In this document: one piece after another, positions 22,370 to 32,459 of the stretch
Layout: each line of letters starts with the position of its first letter
Position numbering within the stretch: the first letter of the stretch is position 1
Assembly (NCBI RefSeq): GCF_963678635.1
Contig: NC_087065.1
Span: forward strand, 9,435,879-9,499,878
Reading direction: 5' to 3'
Length of the DNA stretch: 64,000 nucleotides
From: Symsagittifera roscoffensis
Lineage: Eukaryota; Xenacoelomorpha; Acoela; Convolutidae
The notes under the pieces: generated by a model
The model's input: the letters and a program-made list of their open reading frames with translations, nothing else
Told to the model about the DNA's origin: nothing
Databases searched by the model: none
Program-made: the position numbers and the translations under genes

Positions 22370-24011
22370 ATGGTCAACACCCGAAGGAACAAGGAGCAGA
22401 TGGCTGAAGAAAAACTCACAAAAAAGGAGAAGGTGCCCATCACGGAAGTTGATCTTGAGACCCCGGAAGAGAGCACAGATGAAGTGGAAAGAAAGACAAC
22501 GAAATCGACACCAATGCCGAACGTAGAAGAACAAGGAACAAAAACGATTGATTTCTCGCCATTAGGCAATGGAAACGAAATCACTGGTAACACACCGGAA
22601 ACAATAAAAGACGAATCTCAAACAGAAAGGACATCCTTATCGGAGAGATTCGCAGCTATGATCGTGTTGAAACCAAGAGATAATGAGGATGCAACAACAG
22701 CAACCGGAAAAAGCAAGACCCTTTGAACCGTTTCCGCGATAACAACGGAGACTGGCCAAGGGAAGGAACAGGGAACAGCGGGTAACCCAGTGAAGTATTT
22801 AGCGGAATCGAAAGCACCACTAGTTGAGCTGGGGGACTTGATGTTGAAATTAGAGCAGATGGACAAAAAATCAACGTCAAAATATGTGGAAGGAGCTCCA
22901 AGATTTAAAAAAAGATGAGAACCCTGACAACTATTTCAACCTAGCGAGGGCAACCAAAGAGAAGCTACAACAGATGGCTGAAAGAGTGGAGACGACTGAC
23001 AAAGAACGGGAAAATGATATCAAGAAGGATATGGAGGAAATGAAAAAGCGGTATGAAAACGGAAACGATAAACTATGGAATCTGAGAATGGAGCTGAGAA
23101 TGGACACCATGAGCAGAGACCAAGCGGATAGTTCCTGTGCCATACAGTCCAAATTGGATACGCTCTTCATAAATTCTATCACTCAAGAGAAAACGGCATC
23201 AGAAAAATGGGAGAAGCATCCAGGCACATGGCTGGACTTTCTGGAACCTCAACGCAAAAAGCTAGAAATTACACCATTACCTCAGATCAACGACAGCATA
23301 GGATCAGGGTTGACAAACACGGCTACAAAAGGAGAAGTGTCGAACTCAACAAGGATACCAAGGGATTCAAGAGCACATACGAGAATAACACCGGATGCCA
23401 CGACATGAGTAAACACTTGGGAAAAGATGAACGGGACGCTTGAAGCAATTGCCACAAGGAACACAGGGTCGAGTGATGGAGGAGGAGGCAAATCGAGAAA
23501 GACCTTCAAGAAACCAGAGGAGTTTAAAGACGATTCGAATGGTTGCATAGATACTTGGGTTGAAGTAATGAGATTACATTTTGAGCAAGACAACCTAATT
23601 AATGAAATACAAGCCTGCACAACGATACTAAGCAATCTGGAGGGCACAGCGCTGAAGTGCGTGGAGGCCAAGAAGGAAGAGGAACGTGACACTGCGGACC
23701 AGATTTTTGAGATTATGATGAATCGCTTGGGATCCGGAATGAAGGGACGTCAAGCTATGTTGCGATTTGGTAAAAGGAGACAGAGAGATGATGAATCAAT
23801 CAATCGTTTTCTGGATGATCTAGAGAGCTCGAGAAGAAGAAGCGACCCAGAGGAATCGATTAACAAGAGAAACTTTAGCATTGCTTCAAAATTCATCGAT
23901 GGGGTGAAAATTGACGACTTGAGAACAATTTTGGCGACAAACAATACGGTATCGAAAGATAACGCACCAACCCCAGAGAGATGCTACAGAAATCAAGGGA
24001 GTACATGTTAA
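22370..24011 (+). pseudogene. gag: Gypsy gag, three broken frames
   Basis: Open segments 22370-22726, 22884-23408 and 23427-24011 encode an acidic/basic N-terminal region (MVNTRRNKEQMAEEKLTKKE) and a coiled-coil-like Lys/Glu-rich middle part. The third segment has the pattern of a retrotransposon gag capsid domain: WVEVMRLHFEQDNL, then LEGTALKCVEAKKEEE, then FEIMMNRLGSGMKGRQAMLR. Spacing of W, L and the G..A/A..R blocks fits the Retrotrans_gag family. Frames change near 22726 and 23408, so no intact gag remains. Confidence 0.75.
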
Positions 24012-24276
24012 TGAAACCAAAGAATTACTCATTTTCAGACGGTAGAAAGTTGCAAGGGGGACGCCAACAACCAAAGTAGACGTGGTACAAGCCAAGAGAC
24101 GACATGGACAAGCGGAGGTCATGTGCAAATTTCGAATTGGCATATCATCACGTAGCGGATTGCACCAAATACAAACAAGAAAGGAAAAGCTTGGGATATA
24201 AACCAGACGAAAATGTTTGAGTCAGATGGAAAAACACGAATTCTACAAAAGCTTGATCATTAAGATAGGCGCGAGG

Positions 24277-24318
24277 TGTTTTTTCTGCAATCAAAAAGAT
24301 CACTTCAGCATGGACTGT
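24277..24318 (+). pseudogene. Gypsy gag CCHC zinc knuckle
   Basis: The translation CFFCNQKDHFSMDC has exact C-X2-C-X4-H-X4-C spacing, the retroviral-type nucleocapsid zinc knuckle that binds genomic RNA. It lies downstream of the capsid-like segment as expected, but in a short frame closed by stops on both sides. Confidence 0.8.
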
Positions 24319-24471
24319 CCTCTGTTTTGGGAAACAGTGAAGAATTAGAGTCACCCAAAACACAAAATAGCACTTGCGGCTGTGCAAAATAATAGGAATA
24401 GACAAGCTGAGATTGACTTGCAGAACAAAGACGTGACAAGTGGTGAGTTATCCACGAATTCAGTGAAGGCA

Positions 24472-26058
24472 GTTGCTATTTCAGGAAGATTATTCTCGAT
24501 CACCAAGAGTGGCCTCTGCGTCAGTGTCTTGTTGAATATTCTTGATATACCAATCACAACACAGAGAGTGAGAAAACTGAGATACGCGCTGCCGGTGAAA
24601 ACTAAATATGAAATGATTGATGATTGAAGATGTTAAAAAATATAAGTTCTTGTTTGTCCAAATCACAGGGACAAAATTTGTATCTTGAGTAGATTTCATC
24701 AGGTCTTATTAAGTCCGAAACAGACGATGGACTTTCGAGCTGTTCGATTTTTTCCAGAAAGACTCACACAAGAAGAATTGGAAACGGATAAACCGGTATT
24801 ACCAGAAATTGCACACTTAAGGGGCAGAATAACGGATGAACAGCTCTCGAAGCCATCAAGGACGTGCTAGATAGGAAACAGGACGTTTTTTCTAGACATA
24901 AGGCGGACATCTGGCGCTGTAACTTTGTTGAGCATCAGATAGAACCGGAGGAGATTGCGGTACCACATAGGGAGGGGGCGGGGCGCATGACCCCAAACAA
25001 ATTGGATGCATATAGAAAGGAAGACGAAACATTACTAGATTATGAAATGATAGAACCATCCGAATCACCGTGGGCGTGTGGAGTAGTGATGGCCAAAAAG
25101 GAGATCAACTGAGATTCTGTTGTGACTTTCAATATCTGAAGTCCGTCACGGTGAAGGATGCCTATCCCATACCTAGAATAGACAAAAGTCTTTCAAAATT
25201 AGGGGATGCAGAACTTTTCACAACTCTTGATCTGGGTTCGGCTTTCTGGCAAGTGCCACTTAGGAAGCAAGATAAGGACAAGACGGGGTTTGCTTGCCAG
25301 CTAGGACTGTTCCAATGGAAGAGGATACCCTTTGGCCTTTGCAACGCAACGGCCTCATTTCAGCGACTAATGGCACAGGCACTAACCAGAGTGACGAAAA
25401 AGTACGGTAATTTGGTTATGTGCTACGTGGACCTCCAGGGTCGGTGATTGCAACACCAACCCTGGAGGACCACATCAAGCGGCTAGACGAAGTACTGGCA
25501 CGCATGAGAAGACCGGGACGGAAAGATAAACCCTCGAAATGTGAGGTTTTGAAAGATTCAATCAAATATCTTTGGAGGATGGTAGACAAACATGGCATCC
25601 GATCAGACCCAGATTCGGTAGATGCAGTTCTGACTTGGAAGTCACCGAAGACGGTGCATCAATTATTGAGCTTCCTTGGTTTCGCCATTTGTTACTGAGA
25701 ATTCATCAAGGGTTACGCAGACGAAGTATACCCGATGCAGCAGCTCATGAGACACAAAGGCAAGAAGTTCACGTGGAACAACGCTGCGGAAGAATCATTT
25801 CGGAAACCAAAAAAAGATTTGTGAGAAGCCCCTGCTTTAGGCATGCCTACGGAGAAAGGCATGTACGTCCTAGATGCAGATGCATCAGTGGTTGCAATCT
25901 CTGGCCTACTGCACCAAGAACAGGAATGGAACGGCCAAACCGTCTTGAAACCAATCGCATACGGAAGAAAAGTCTTCAACGACACGGAATTGAAGTACAG
26001 AGCTCCCAGGGCGGAAATTTTCGCGGTAGTCACTTTCGTAGAGAGGACAGAGCGTATC
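24472..26058 (+). pseudogene. pol: Gypsy RT and RNase H, first copy
   Basis: Broken frames encode in order SITKSGLCVSVLLN, ETDKPVLPEIAHLRG, MTPNKLDAYRKEDETLL, SPWACGVVMAKK, RFCCDFQYLKSVTVKDAYPI, LFTTLDLGSAFWQVPL (first catalytic Asp) and PFGLCNATASFQRLM. Then comes MCYVD, where the second half of the YxDD box is replaced by LQGR and a stop. IATPTLEDHIKRLDEV follows in another frame. The connection and RNase H start (YVLDADASVVAISGLLHQE, with the catalytic Asp) follow, with a further frame change near 25700. At about 26058 the text breaks off inside RNase H and joins protease text. The protease expected before RT is missing here, so gag connects almost directly to the post-protease linker. Confidence 0.9.
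25432..25468. other. Perfect inverted repeat at the destroyed YVDD box, copy 1
   Basis: CCTCCAGGGT (25432-25441) and ACCCTGGAGG (25459-25468) are exact reverse complements with a 17-base loop. The left arm occupies the place of the second catalytic Asp codon and what follows. The right arm is normal coding text (the TLED segment). Confidence 0.85.
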
Positions 26059-26640
26059 AATATCTACACAAAGACAATGACAATGTGTGACGAGGACCTT
26101 GCTGGTAAAATCTGTGTAGGTCGAGAAGAAATATATGTGAGGTCAATTGGGCATTGTGCCATGCTAAAAGAAGACGCCATGCATTTGGGAACAGAAGGAG
26201 ATGTATCGGCACATGTACTAGACATACATGGAAGGAAGATCTACTTGAGAGGAGTTCTGGATACGGTAGCTGTCTTAAGCGTCATACCAATAGAAACATG
26301 GAGAAAGATGAAATTTGAGAAAGACGATCTGATAGAGTCCAGAATTCGACTGTCAGCGGCAAACAAAGGGGCATTGAGGGTCCTTGGCAGAACGCCGATA
26401 ATAGCCTTGAATCTGGGGGACCGCAATCTGGGGGACAAGTTTTCTGGTGGTGGAGAACTTAGATGAGTCGGACCAATTCTTTTAAAGCAGAGATTTCATC
26501 AGGAATTTTAAAGTTACGATTGATCTTAACATTGCGGTGGGCAGGATTCGAAATCCGGAAAGGAAGTACGTAATTAAACCGGTAAATTTAATAATGACGA
26601 ATAGGAGTAAAACTCCAGTAATAGTAAGTTTGATAATGAA
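26059..26640 (+). pseudogene. Gypsy retropepsin-type protease
   Basis: The frame to 26466 reads LRGVLDTVAVLSVIPIETW, then SRIRLSAANKGALRVLGRTPI, then ALNLGD. This is the retropepsin layout: a catalytic D-T-x-A box (here DTVA, the usual Gly replaced by Val) and a flap/strand region. After a frame change near 26450, weak text continues to about 26640. It is placed between the two RT copies, which is out of canonical order and explained by the tandem duplication. Confidence 0.75.
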
Positions 26641-26704
26641 GAATTAAAATGATCTAAGTGACAACAAAGACGTATGTATAGTACCAAATCCGAATCGCCA
26701 AAGT

Positions 26705-28290
26705 GCTGCTATTTCAGGAAGATTATTCTCGATCACCAAGAGTGGCCTCTGCGTCAGTGTCTTGTTGAATATTCTTGATATACCAATCACAACACAGAGA
26801 GTGAGAAAACTGGGATACGCGCTGCCGGTGAAAACTAAATCTGAAATGACTGATGATTGAAGATGTTAAAAAATATAAGTTCTTGGTTGTCCGAATCACA
26901 GGGACAAAATTTGTATCTGGAGTAGATTTCATCAGGTCTTATTAAGTTCGAAACGGACGATGGACTTTCGAGCTGTTGGATTTTTTCCAGAAAGACTCAC
27001 ACAAGAAGAATTGGAAACGGATAAACCGGTATTACCAGAAATTGCACACTTAAGGGGCAGAATAACGGATGAACAGCTCTCGAAGCCATCAAGGACGTGC
27101 TAGATAGGAATCAGGATGTTTTTTCTAGACATAAGGCGGACATCTGGCGCTGTAACTTTGTTGAGAATGAGATAGAACTGGAGGAGATAGCGGTACCGCA
27201 TAGGGAGGGGGCGGGGCGCATGACCCCAGACAAATTGGATGCATATAGAAAAAAAGACTAGATTACTAGATTATGAAATGATAGAACCATCCGAATCACC
27301 GTGGGCGTGTGGAGTAGTGATGGCCAAAAAGGGGATCAACTGAGATTCTGTTGTGACTTTCAATATCTGAAGTGCGTCACGGTGAAGGATGCCTATCCCA
27401 TACCTAGAATAGACAAAAGTCTTTCAAAACTAGGGGATGCAGAACTTTTCACAACTCTTGATCTGGGTTCGGCTTTCTGGCAAGTGCCACTTAGGAAGCA
27501 AGATAAGGACAAGACGGGGTTTGCTTGCCAGCTAGGACTGTTCCAATAGAAGAGGATACCCTTTGGCCTTTGCAACGCAACGGCCTCATTTCAGCGACTA
27601 ATGGCACAGGCACTAACCAGAGTGACGAAAAAGTACGGTAATTTGGTTATGTGCTACGTGGACCTCCAGGGTCGGTGATTGCAACACCAACCCTGGAGGA
27701 CAACATCAAGCGGCTAGACGAAGTACTGGCACGCATGAGAAGACCGGGACGGAAAGATAAACCCTCGAATCGTGAGGTTTTGAAAGATTCAATCAAATAT
27801 CTTTGGAGGATGGTAGACAAACATGGCATCCGATCAGACCCAGATTCGGTAGATACAGTTCTGACTTGGAAGTCACCGAAGACGGTGCATCAATTATTGA
27901 GCTTCCTTGGTTTCGCCATTTGTTACTGAGAATTCATCAAGGGTTACGCAGACGAAGTATACCCGATGCAGCAGCTCATGAGACACAAAGGCAAGAAGTT
28001 CACGTGGAACAACGCTGCGGAAGAATCATTTCGGAAACCAAAAAAAGATTTGTGAGAAGCCCCTACTTTAGGCATGCCTACGGAGAAAGGCATGTACGTC
28101 CTAGATGCAGATGCATCAGTGGTTGCAATCTCTGGCCTACTGCACCAAGAACAGGAATGGAACGGCCAAACCGTCTTGAGACCAATCGCATACGGAAGAA
28201 AAGTCTTCAACGACACGGAATTGAAGTACAGAGCTCCCAGGGCGGAAATTTTCGCGGTAGTCACCTTCGTTGAGAAGACAGAGCGTATCT
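26705..28290 (+). pseudogene. pol: Gypsy RT and RNase H, second copy
   Basis: A near-identical repeat of 24472-26058 at an offset of about 2,231-2,233 bp. It contains the same landmarks and the same destroyed YVDD box (27651-27675). Private lesions include a TAG in place of TGG after GLFQ (27547-27549) and a frame change near 27258. Its RNase H continues past the breakpoint of copy 1, so this copy sits in the original pol context. Confidence 0.9.
27663..27699. other. Perfect inverted repeat at the destroyed YVDD box, copy 2
   Basis: The same 10-bp arms as in copy 1 (27663-27672 and 27690-27699). The lesion therefore predates the pol duplication. Confidence 0.85.
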
Positions 28291-28540
28291 GGGCAGTGAG
28301 CCGTTTAAACTACGGTCGACAACAGTGCGCTCTCTTGGCTCAAAACGTACTCAATGGACCAAAATTACATTGGGAGATGGATAGAAAGACTAGATGGTTA
28401 CAACATGATAAATGAGCACAGGGCACGATACAAGCACCAAAATGCCGACAGCTTGAGCAAGAAAACGGAATTTTATGAGAGACAAGAGCGGAGAGAGGCT
28501 GATAGGCTTGAAAAAAATATGGATTCTCGTTCATAGACAA
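28291..28540 (+). pseudogene. Gypsy RNase H C-terminal part
   Basis: MDQNYIGRWIERLDGYNMIN followed by EHRARYKHQNADSLSKK in the frame at 28354-28536. This is the end of the gypsy RNase H: the W...L...Y segment, then H.RG..N.ADALSR-type text. Present only after the second pol copy. Confidence 0.8.
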
Positions 28541-29645
28541 GGAAACATACGATTGTTAACCACTCATGAGATGGCTTAATAAGTCAGGTAAACCGATCGA
28601 AGATCATCCTGAATTACCCACTGAGCTCCGGGAAACAGCAATTCTAAAGAGACAAACCGGAGAACCAGTGGAAGTCCCGTTCAGGCAAAACTGGCCAGAG
28701 AGACGTTGAAGGCGAAAGGTTACGATCTAGAGGAGTTTGAAAAAGGAAAAGCAACGGTAGGAGAGGACTTAATAAATTTGCTTCAGAAACTAGACGACAT
28801 CAAACCCGTGAACTAAACTAGAACTCACATCAATCGAAGGAAAGGATTGGCCTCGTGTGACAAAAACTTATTGAATGCTGGAGATCCAGAGAGTAAAGAG
28901 GTGGTACGAACATTAGTCGAGAAAATACCGGAAGAAATATTCAAGCAAACAACCCTTCATAGGAAAAGAGTGTCATTTAAAGAGGAACCTGAAGAACTTG
29001 GACTAGACCATGAGTCCGGGGAGTGGTTGTCAGAGGAGAAGGAAGGCGGGGAGTTAGAAAATTGGGACGAAGATTCTGTGGAAAGTGAAGATGAGCAAGA
29101 CAGATTGTGCACGATATTAGCGGAAGAAAAATAAGAAAGCAGGACAGGGAAGTGCAGACTAATCCCTCCTCCGGGACATACAACCAGGACCTTTACGACA
29201 TGAACGGAGGAGAAAAGCTAGAGATGATAGCGGAGTCAAGAAAAGCTTTCAGAGGATTATGATGCAGTTCAAACGTCAGGACGAATCTAGAGCCGCAGAT
29301 TGATAGAGAAATCTTGAGCGGAGTAGTGTGCGTCAAACTTAAGGATGATATCCACAATCCTGGAGAACTGACAGAGCATGTGAAGGCGAGGTAGAGGCTA
29401 TCGGACTTAATACCAGCACAGAAAAACGACAAGATTACCAGCAATCTCTTCAATTAGATCCGAACGGGAGTAAAAGAAAAAACAGAGACCTGGAGGAGGA
29501 CAGCTACAAGATCTTGAGCCAGTTCTACAAGGAACGGAGGGGCTTACTCTAACATACACAGCAGATGATGCGGTGGCATACAAGAAAATATATGAAGAGA
29601 AAATCTTACATATGAAGAGAAAATCTGTTGTTCAGATCGCCTGAT
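28541..29645 (+). pseudogene. Acidic spacer between RNase H and integrase
   Basis: Coding-like text in short frames. The longest (28847-29134) encodes RKRVSFKEEPEELGL and a run rich in Glu and Asp (about 40% acidic in its second half). No domain is recognised. The long, charged spacer between RNase H and integrase is unusual for gypsy elements, where the two are normally close. Confidence 0.5.
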
Positions 29646-30171
29646 CAGTGGGACATCAAGGAATAGACAAGGTGCAACGAAGACTACTGCACCAATTTGA
29701 CTGGCAAGGTATGAGGAAGGCTTGCGAAAAGTGGGTCAACGCATTTTTGTCGTGTCTACAAATAAAAGACCTGAAGAAAATGAAGCTCTCTCTCAAATCG
29801 GCGGAAAGCTCAGAATTCAATGAGGTCGTACAGATAGACCATCAAAAGATCTGCATGATGGAATCGGGATACAACCAGATTATGGTAATCATAGATCACT
29901 TCACGAAGATAGTGGAAGCAGTACCGTGTCATACGCCTCGGCGGAAGAAACGTGCGATCACTTGATTACACATTGGATATCAAGATATGACTGTCCCATG
30001 ACCTTTCAATCGAACAAAGGGAAAGCCTTTGTTGGGGATCTGACAAAAGAACTGATGAGAAGATCTCACATTGCCCGAACATATTTGACAATTTATCATC
30101 CACAGACGATGCAAAACAGAACATTAATAAAATCGATCGAAGTATACTGCTCTAAGTACATGACGGTTTGA
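29646..30171 (+). pseudogene. Gypsy integrase
   Basis: Two overlapping frames (29648-29965, 29926-30171). MGHQGIDKVQRRLLHQFDWQGM with FLSCLQIKD resembles the HHCC zinc-binding domain, with lost Cys/His ligands. VVQIDHQKICMMESGYNQIM and VIIDHFTKIVEAVPC form the start of the DDE core: the expected D in VDH is visible, and the DRFSK-like text reads DHFTK. SRYDCPMTFQSNKGKAFVGD continues the core in the second frame, where the second catalytic Asp reads N (QSNKG). The catalytic Glu region was not recognised. Confidence 0.75.
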
Positions 30172-31090
30172 GACAAGTACTTGCCGCAAATGGTGGGAGA
30201 ATGCAATAGCACACAACACTCAACAACGGGGATCAGTCGTTTCATGATGTTGACAGGCAGATAAAGGGCAATGCCTCTAACGTTCTTCTACCCAGAATAC
30301 GAAGGGCAGATGACATCGTTCCAAACTTACGTGAAGGAGGCGATTAAGATGCAACCAGAATTGAACTAATTGTGCAGAAAGAACACAGCCCAAGCACAGA
30401 TGAGACAACGGAGAAAGTATGACGAGAAAATACTACAAGCGAAACCAGACGCTGTGGGACAAAATGTTTTGGTGTTCCAAAACGTCATCCCTCGAAAAGG
30501 AGCAAAACACTACTGAAGAAACGGAGAGGACCATTCATGATAACAAAAGTGCCCCAGCAGAGTCGGTTCTACCGCTTGAGCTAGAATGGAGAACAGAAAC
30601 TTGAGGATTCTAGACTGGGTACATGGTCTGCCGGCTTACGACAAAGAAACACAAAGCATCCAACAGGTCGACATGAAAATCTGAAGCTTCATGTGCCATC
30701 ACCGGAAAATTGGTTCGCACCACAAAACATGGAAGGACTTGAGCATCTAATAGTGGAACCGGCATGTGAGGTGAATGAAAAAGGCACCAGAGAGAAAACA
30801 GATGGCAACGAGAACATGAGCATAGATGACGATGAAAAGATAGAAGTGAATTTGGATGAAGACTCTTTCGCCGAAGAGGATTGGAATGAACCGGATCAGA
30901 ATGAGGTGCCAGGATGGACACAACCAGATAAGCCCATGACAATGGAAACAAGAAGAGGCGGGCGCAAAAAGACTAGCAAGAGGTACACCAGGTATGGCGA
31001 CGATTTTGTGATTGTCAAGATAAAACCAGACGAGATAGGGACAGATATGGTGAAATTGCGCGACTTGATATGGTGAAAAAAGTGTCATAT
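30172..31090 (+). pseudogene. Gypsy integrase C-terminal and tail remnants
   Basis: Broken frames with MVGECNSTQHSTTG-type post-core text near 30190 and QNVIPRKGAKHY near 30480. At 30693-31076 an acidic frame ends in METRRGGRKKTSKRYTRYGDDFVI, a basic then aromatic tail typical of the end of gypsy pol. It carries one copy of an 86-bp direct repeat. Confidence 0.55.
30588..30673 (+). repeat. 86-bp direct repeat, copy 1
   Basis: Identical to 31192-31277, beginning GGAGAACAGAAACTTGAGG and encoding LDWVHGLPAYDKETQSIQQVD in one frame. The 604-bp offset indicates a duplication spanning the end of pol, or a template jump during reverse transcription. Confidence 0.9.
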
Positions 31091-31191
31091 AGAGAATGGC
31101 AGATCATAAATGACGATAAGCATTCATAGCAGGAGGACCATACCGTGCCAGAAAGAGAAATGGATCTAGAACAGAGTGAAAGAGAAAGAAG

Positions 31192-31277
31192 GGAGAACAG
31201 AAACTTGAGGATTCTAGACTGGGTACATGGTCTGCCGGCTTACGACAAAGAAACACAAAGCATCCAACAGGTCGACA
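31192..31277 (+). repeat. 86-bp direct repeat, copy 2
   Basis: Exact second copy of 30588-30673. It lies upstream of the macro-domain-like ORF. Confidence 0.9.
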
Positions 31278-31450
31278 CATCAAGAGGAAAACACGCAAAA
31301 GGAAGGAACTCCTGTTCGTTTGGACGTCGATAAATGTTTTTGTCCCGGGAGTTGGGGTAGGACTTACCCACACCGAAAATTTAAATATAAAAAAACTCAG
31401 GGAAATGAGAGAAACTAACGGACTGAAACTAAGAGGAGGTTGAGCCCACC

Positions 31451-31953
31451 GTGGGAAGAAAATTCAAGACCAAGTTCGAAATACCAAACGAGTACTCGGA
31501 AAATATCCTGATTACGAACAGCGGCTTCATCTTGCCAGACAGGACCATTGCAATCTGCATAATAGCAGATAAGAGTTCCAACACCAGACTAGAGGCTGAT
31601 TTCAAAAAAGAATACCAAAATGTGGAGTTCTTGTGCAGACTGAGACCAGGAATGGGAGTCCTGGCGGCACTCCCTCCCTCAGATTCTCAGGTCTCCGGCA
31701 AATACCTATGCATTTTGTTGAAGAGAGTCAGCGAGAGGAACGTGGTGGATCTCGAGCATGTGGTACTGGCCTTGAAACGACTAAGGGACTTTCTAGGGGA
31801 AAGGTGGTAAAAGAAGTTTCAATACCAGTCTACGATCCGAATAGAGGCAGATTGAACCCCAGAGAGCTATATGCCATCCTGCACGTGGTCTTTGCGGAAA
31901 CAGAAATAACCGTACAGCTACACAAGAAGTACATCTACTTGAGCCTTGCCTGA
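31451..31953 (+). pseudogene. Macro-domain-like ORF next to the gypsy element
   Basis: Two overlapping frames (31451-31810 and 31633-31953) separated by one frameshift near 31805. The pattern resembles a single macro domain of the Poa1/TARG1 type: SGFILPDRTIAICIIADKSS, then LEADFKKEYQNVEF, then the strand KYLCILLKRVSERN, a helix VVDLEHVVLALKRLRDFL, then EVSIPVYDPNRGRLNPRELY, then LHVVFAETEITVQLH. Order and spacing fit a macro fold. The usual ADP-ribose phosphate loop (GxGxGGL type) is replaced by YDPNRGRLN, so hydrolase activity is doubtful even in an intact parent. No ATG opens the frame; it starts at a GTG after stops, suggesting polyprotein context or a lost start. It sits between integrase and the presumed 3' end, where gypsy elements may carry env or accessory genes. 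Confidence 0.45.
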
Positions 31954-32344
31954 TTCCATGGGAACGCAAGGGTTTTGAGCCAGGGCTTGGATCTTGAGGG
32001 GCGCCAGGGTCTTGAGTTAGAAGGGGGCAGTACGGAACAGGAGGATAGGTTTTAATCTAATTGGCATGACAACCAAAATAGAGTTTTATCCAAAATGTAC
32101 GGTGCTAAAACATAAACAAGTATGCATGACTTTAATACCTAATTGAATAATTTTATCAGAAATTGTTTAAATAAAGTTTTAGAGGTACAAAGGGGGGAGG
32201 TTTAGATTGGTCATAAGAAAGATATTTCTGGTCTAAAAATCAGCTTTCATTTCAGATTGATTTTGATTCATAACCAACGAGAACCAAACTGTCACATGCG
32301 GAGTTCGGAAGCAAGACCATCAGTCAGCATTCGAGTGTTCATAT
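31954..32344. other. Non-coding end region of the gypsy element
   Basis: No ORF. Contains the G-run AAGGGGGGAGG near 32190, an AATAAA near 32171, and recurring CTTGAG strings. Possibly a polypurine tract plus decayed 3' LTR, but no matching 5' copy was found. Confidence 0.35.
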
Positions 32345-32451
32345 GGTAGAAAAGTTTCTTGAATGTTCAACAGGTAGAAAAGTTTCTTGAGTGTTCAACT
32401 GGTAGAAAGGTTTCTTGAGTGTTCAACTGGTAGAAAAGTTTCTTGAGTGTT
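32345..32451. repeat. 28-bp tandem repeat, four copies
   Basis: GGTAGAAAAGTTTCTTGAGT-type units start at 32345, 32373, 32401 and 32429. They lie just before the block of unassigned protein remnants. Confidence 0.9.
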
Positions 32452-32459
32452 ACATAAGC

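Larger units (their letters stand above)
22263..32240 (+). mobile_element. Decayed Ty3/gypsy-type retrotransposon with internal duplication
   Basis: A plus-strand series of gag, CCHC zinc knuckle, reverse transcriptase/RNase H (first copy), protease, reverse transcriptase/RNase H (second copy), acidic spacer, integrase, integrase tail and a macro-domain-like ORF. Frames are short and separated by stops and frameshifts throughout. The purine-rich coding strand is unlike the flanking AT-rich DNA. The right border is uncertain: the G-rich AAGGGGGGAGG at about 32190 could be a polypurine tract, but no 3' LTR could be matched. Confidence 0.8.

Noticed and set aside
31954-32344. 3' LTR of the gypsy element
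   Set aside because: An AATAAA and a G-rich tract are present, but no stretch matches 22104-22262 or any other upstream segment.
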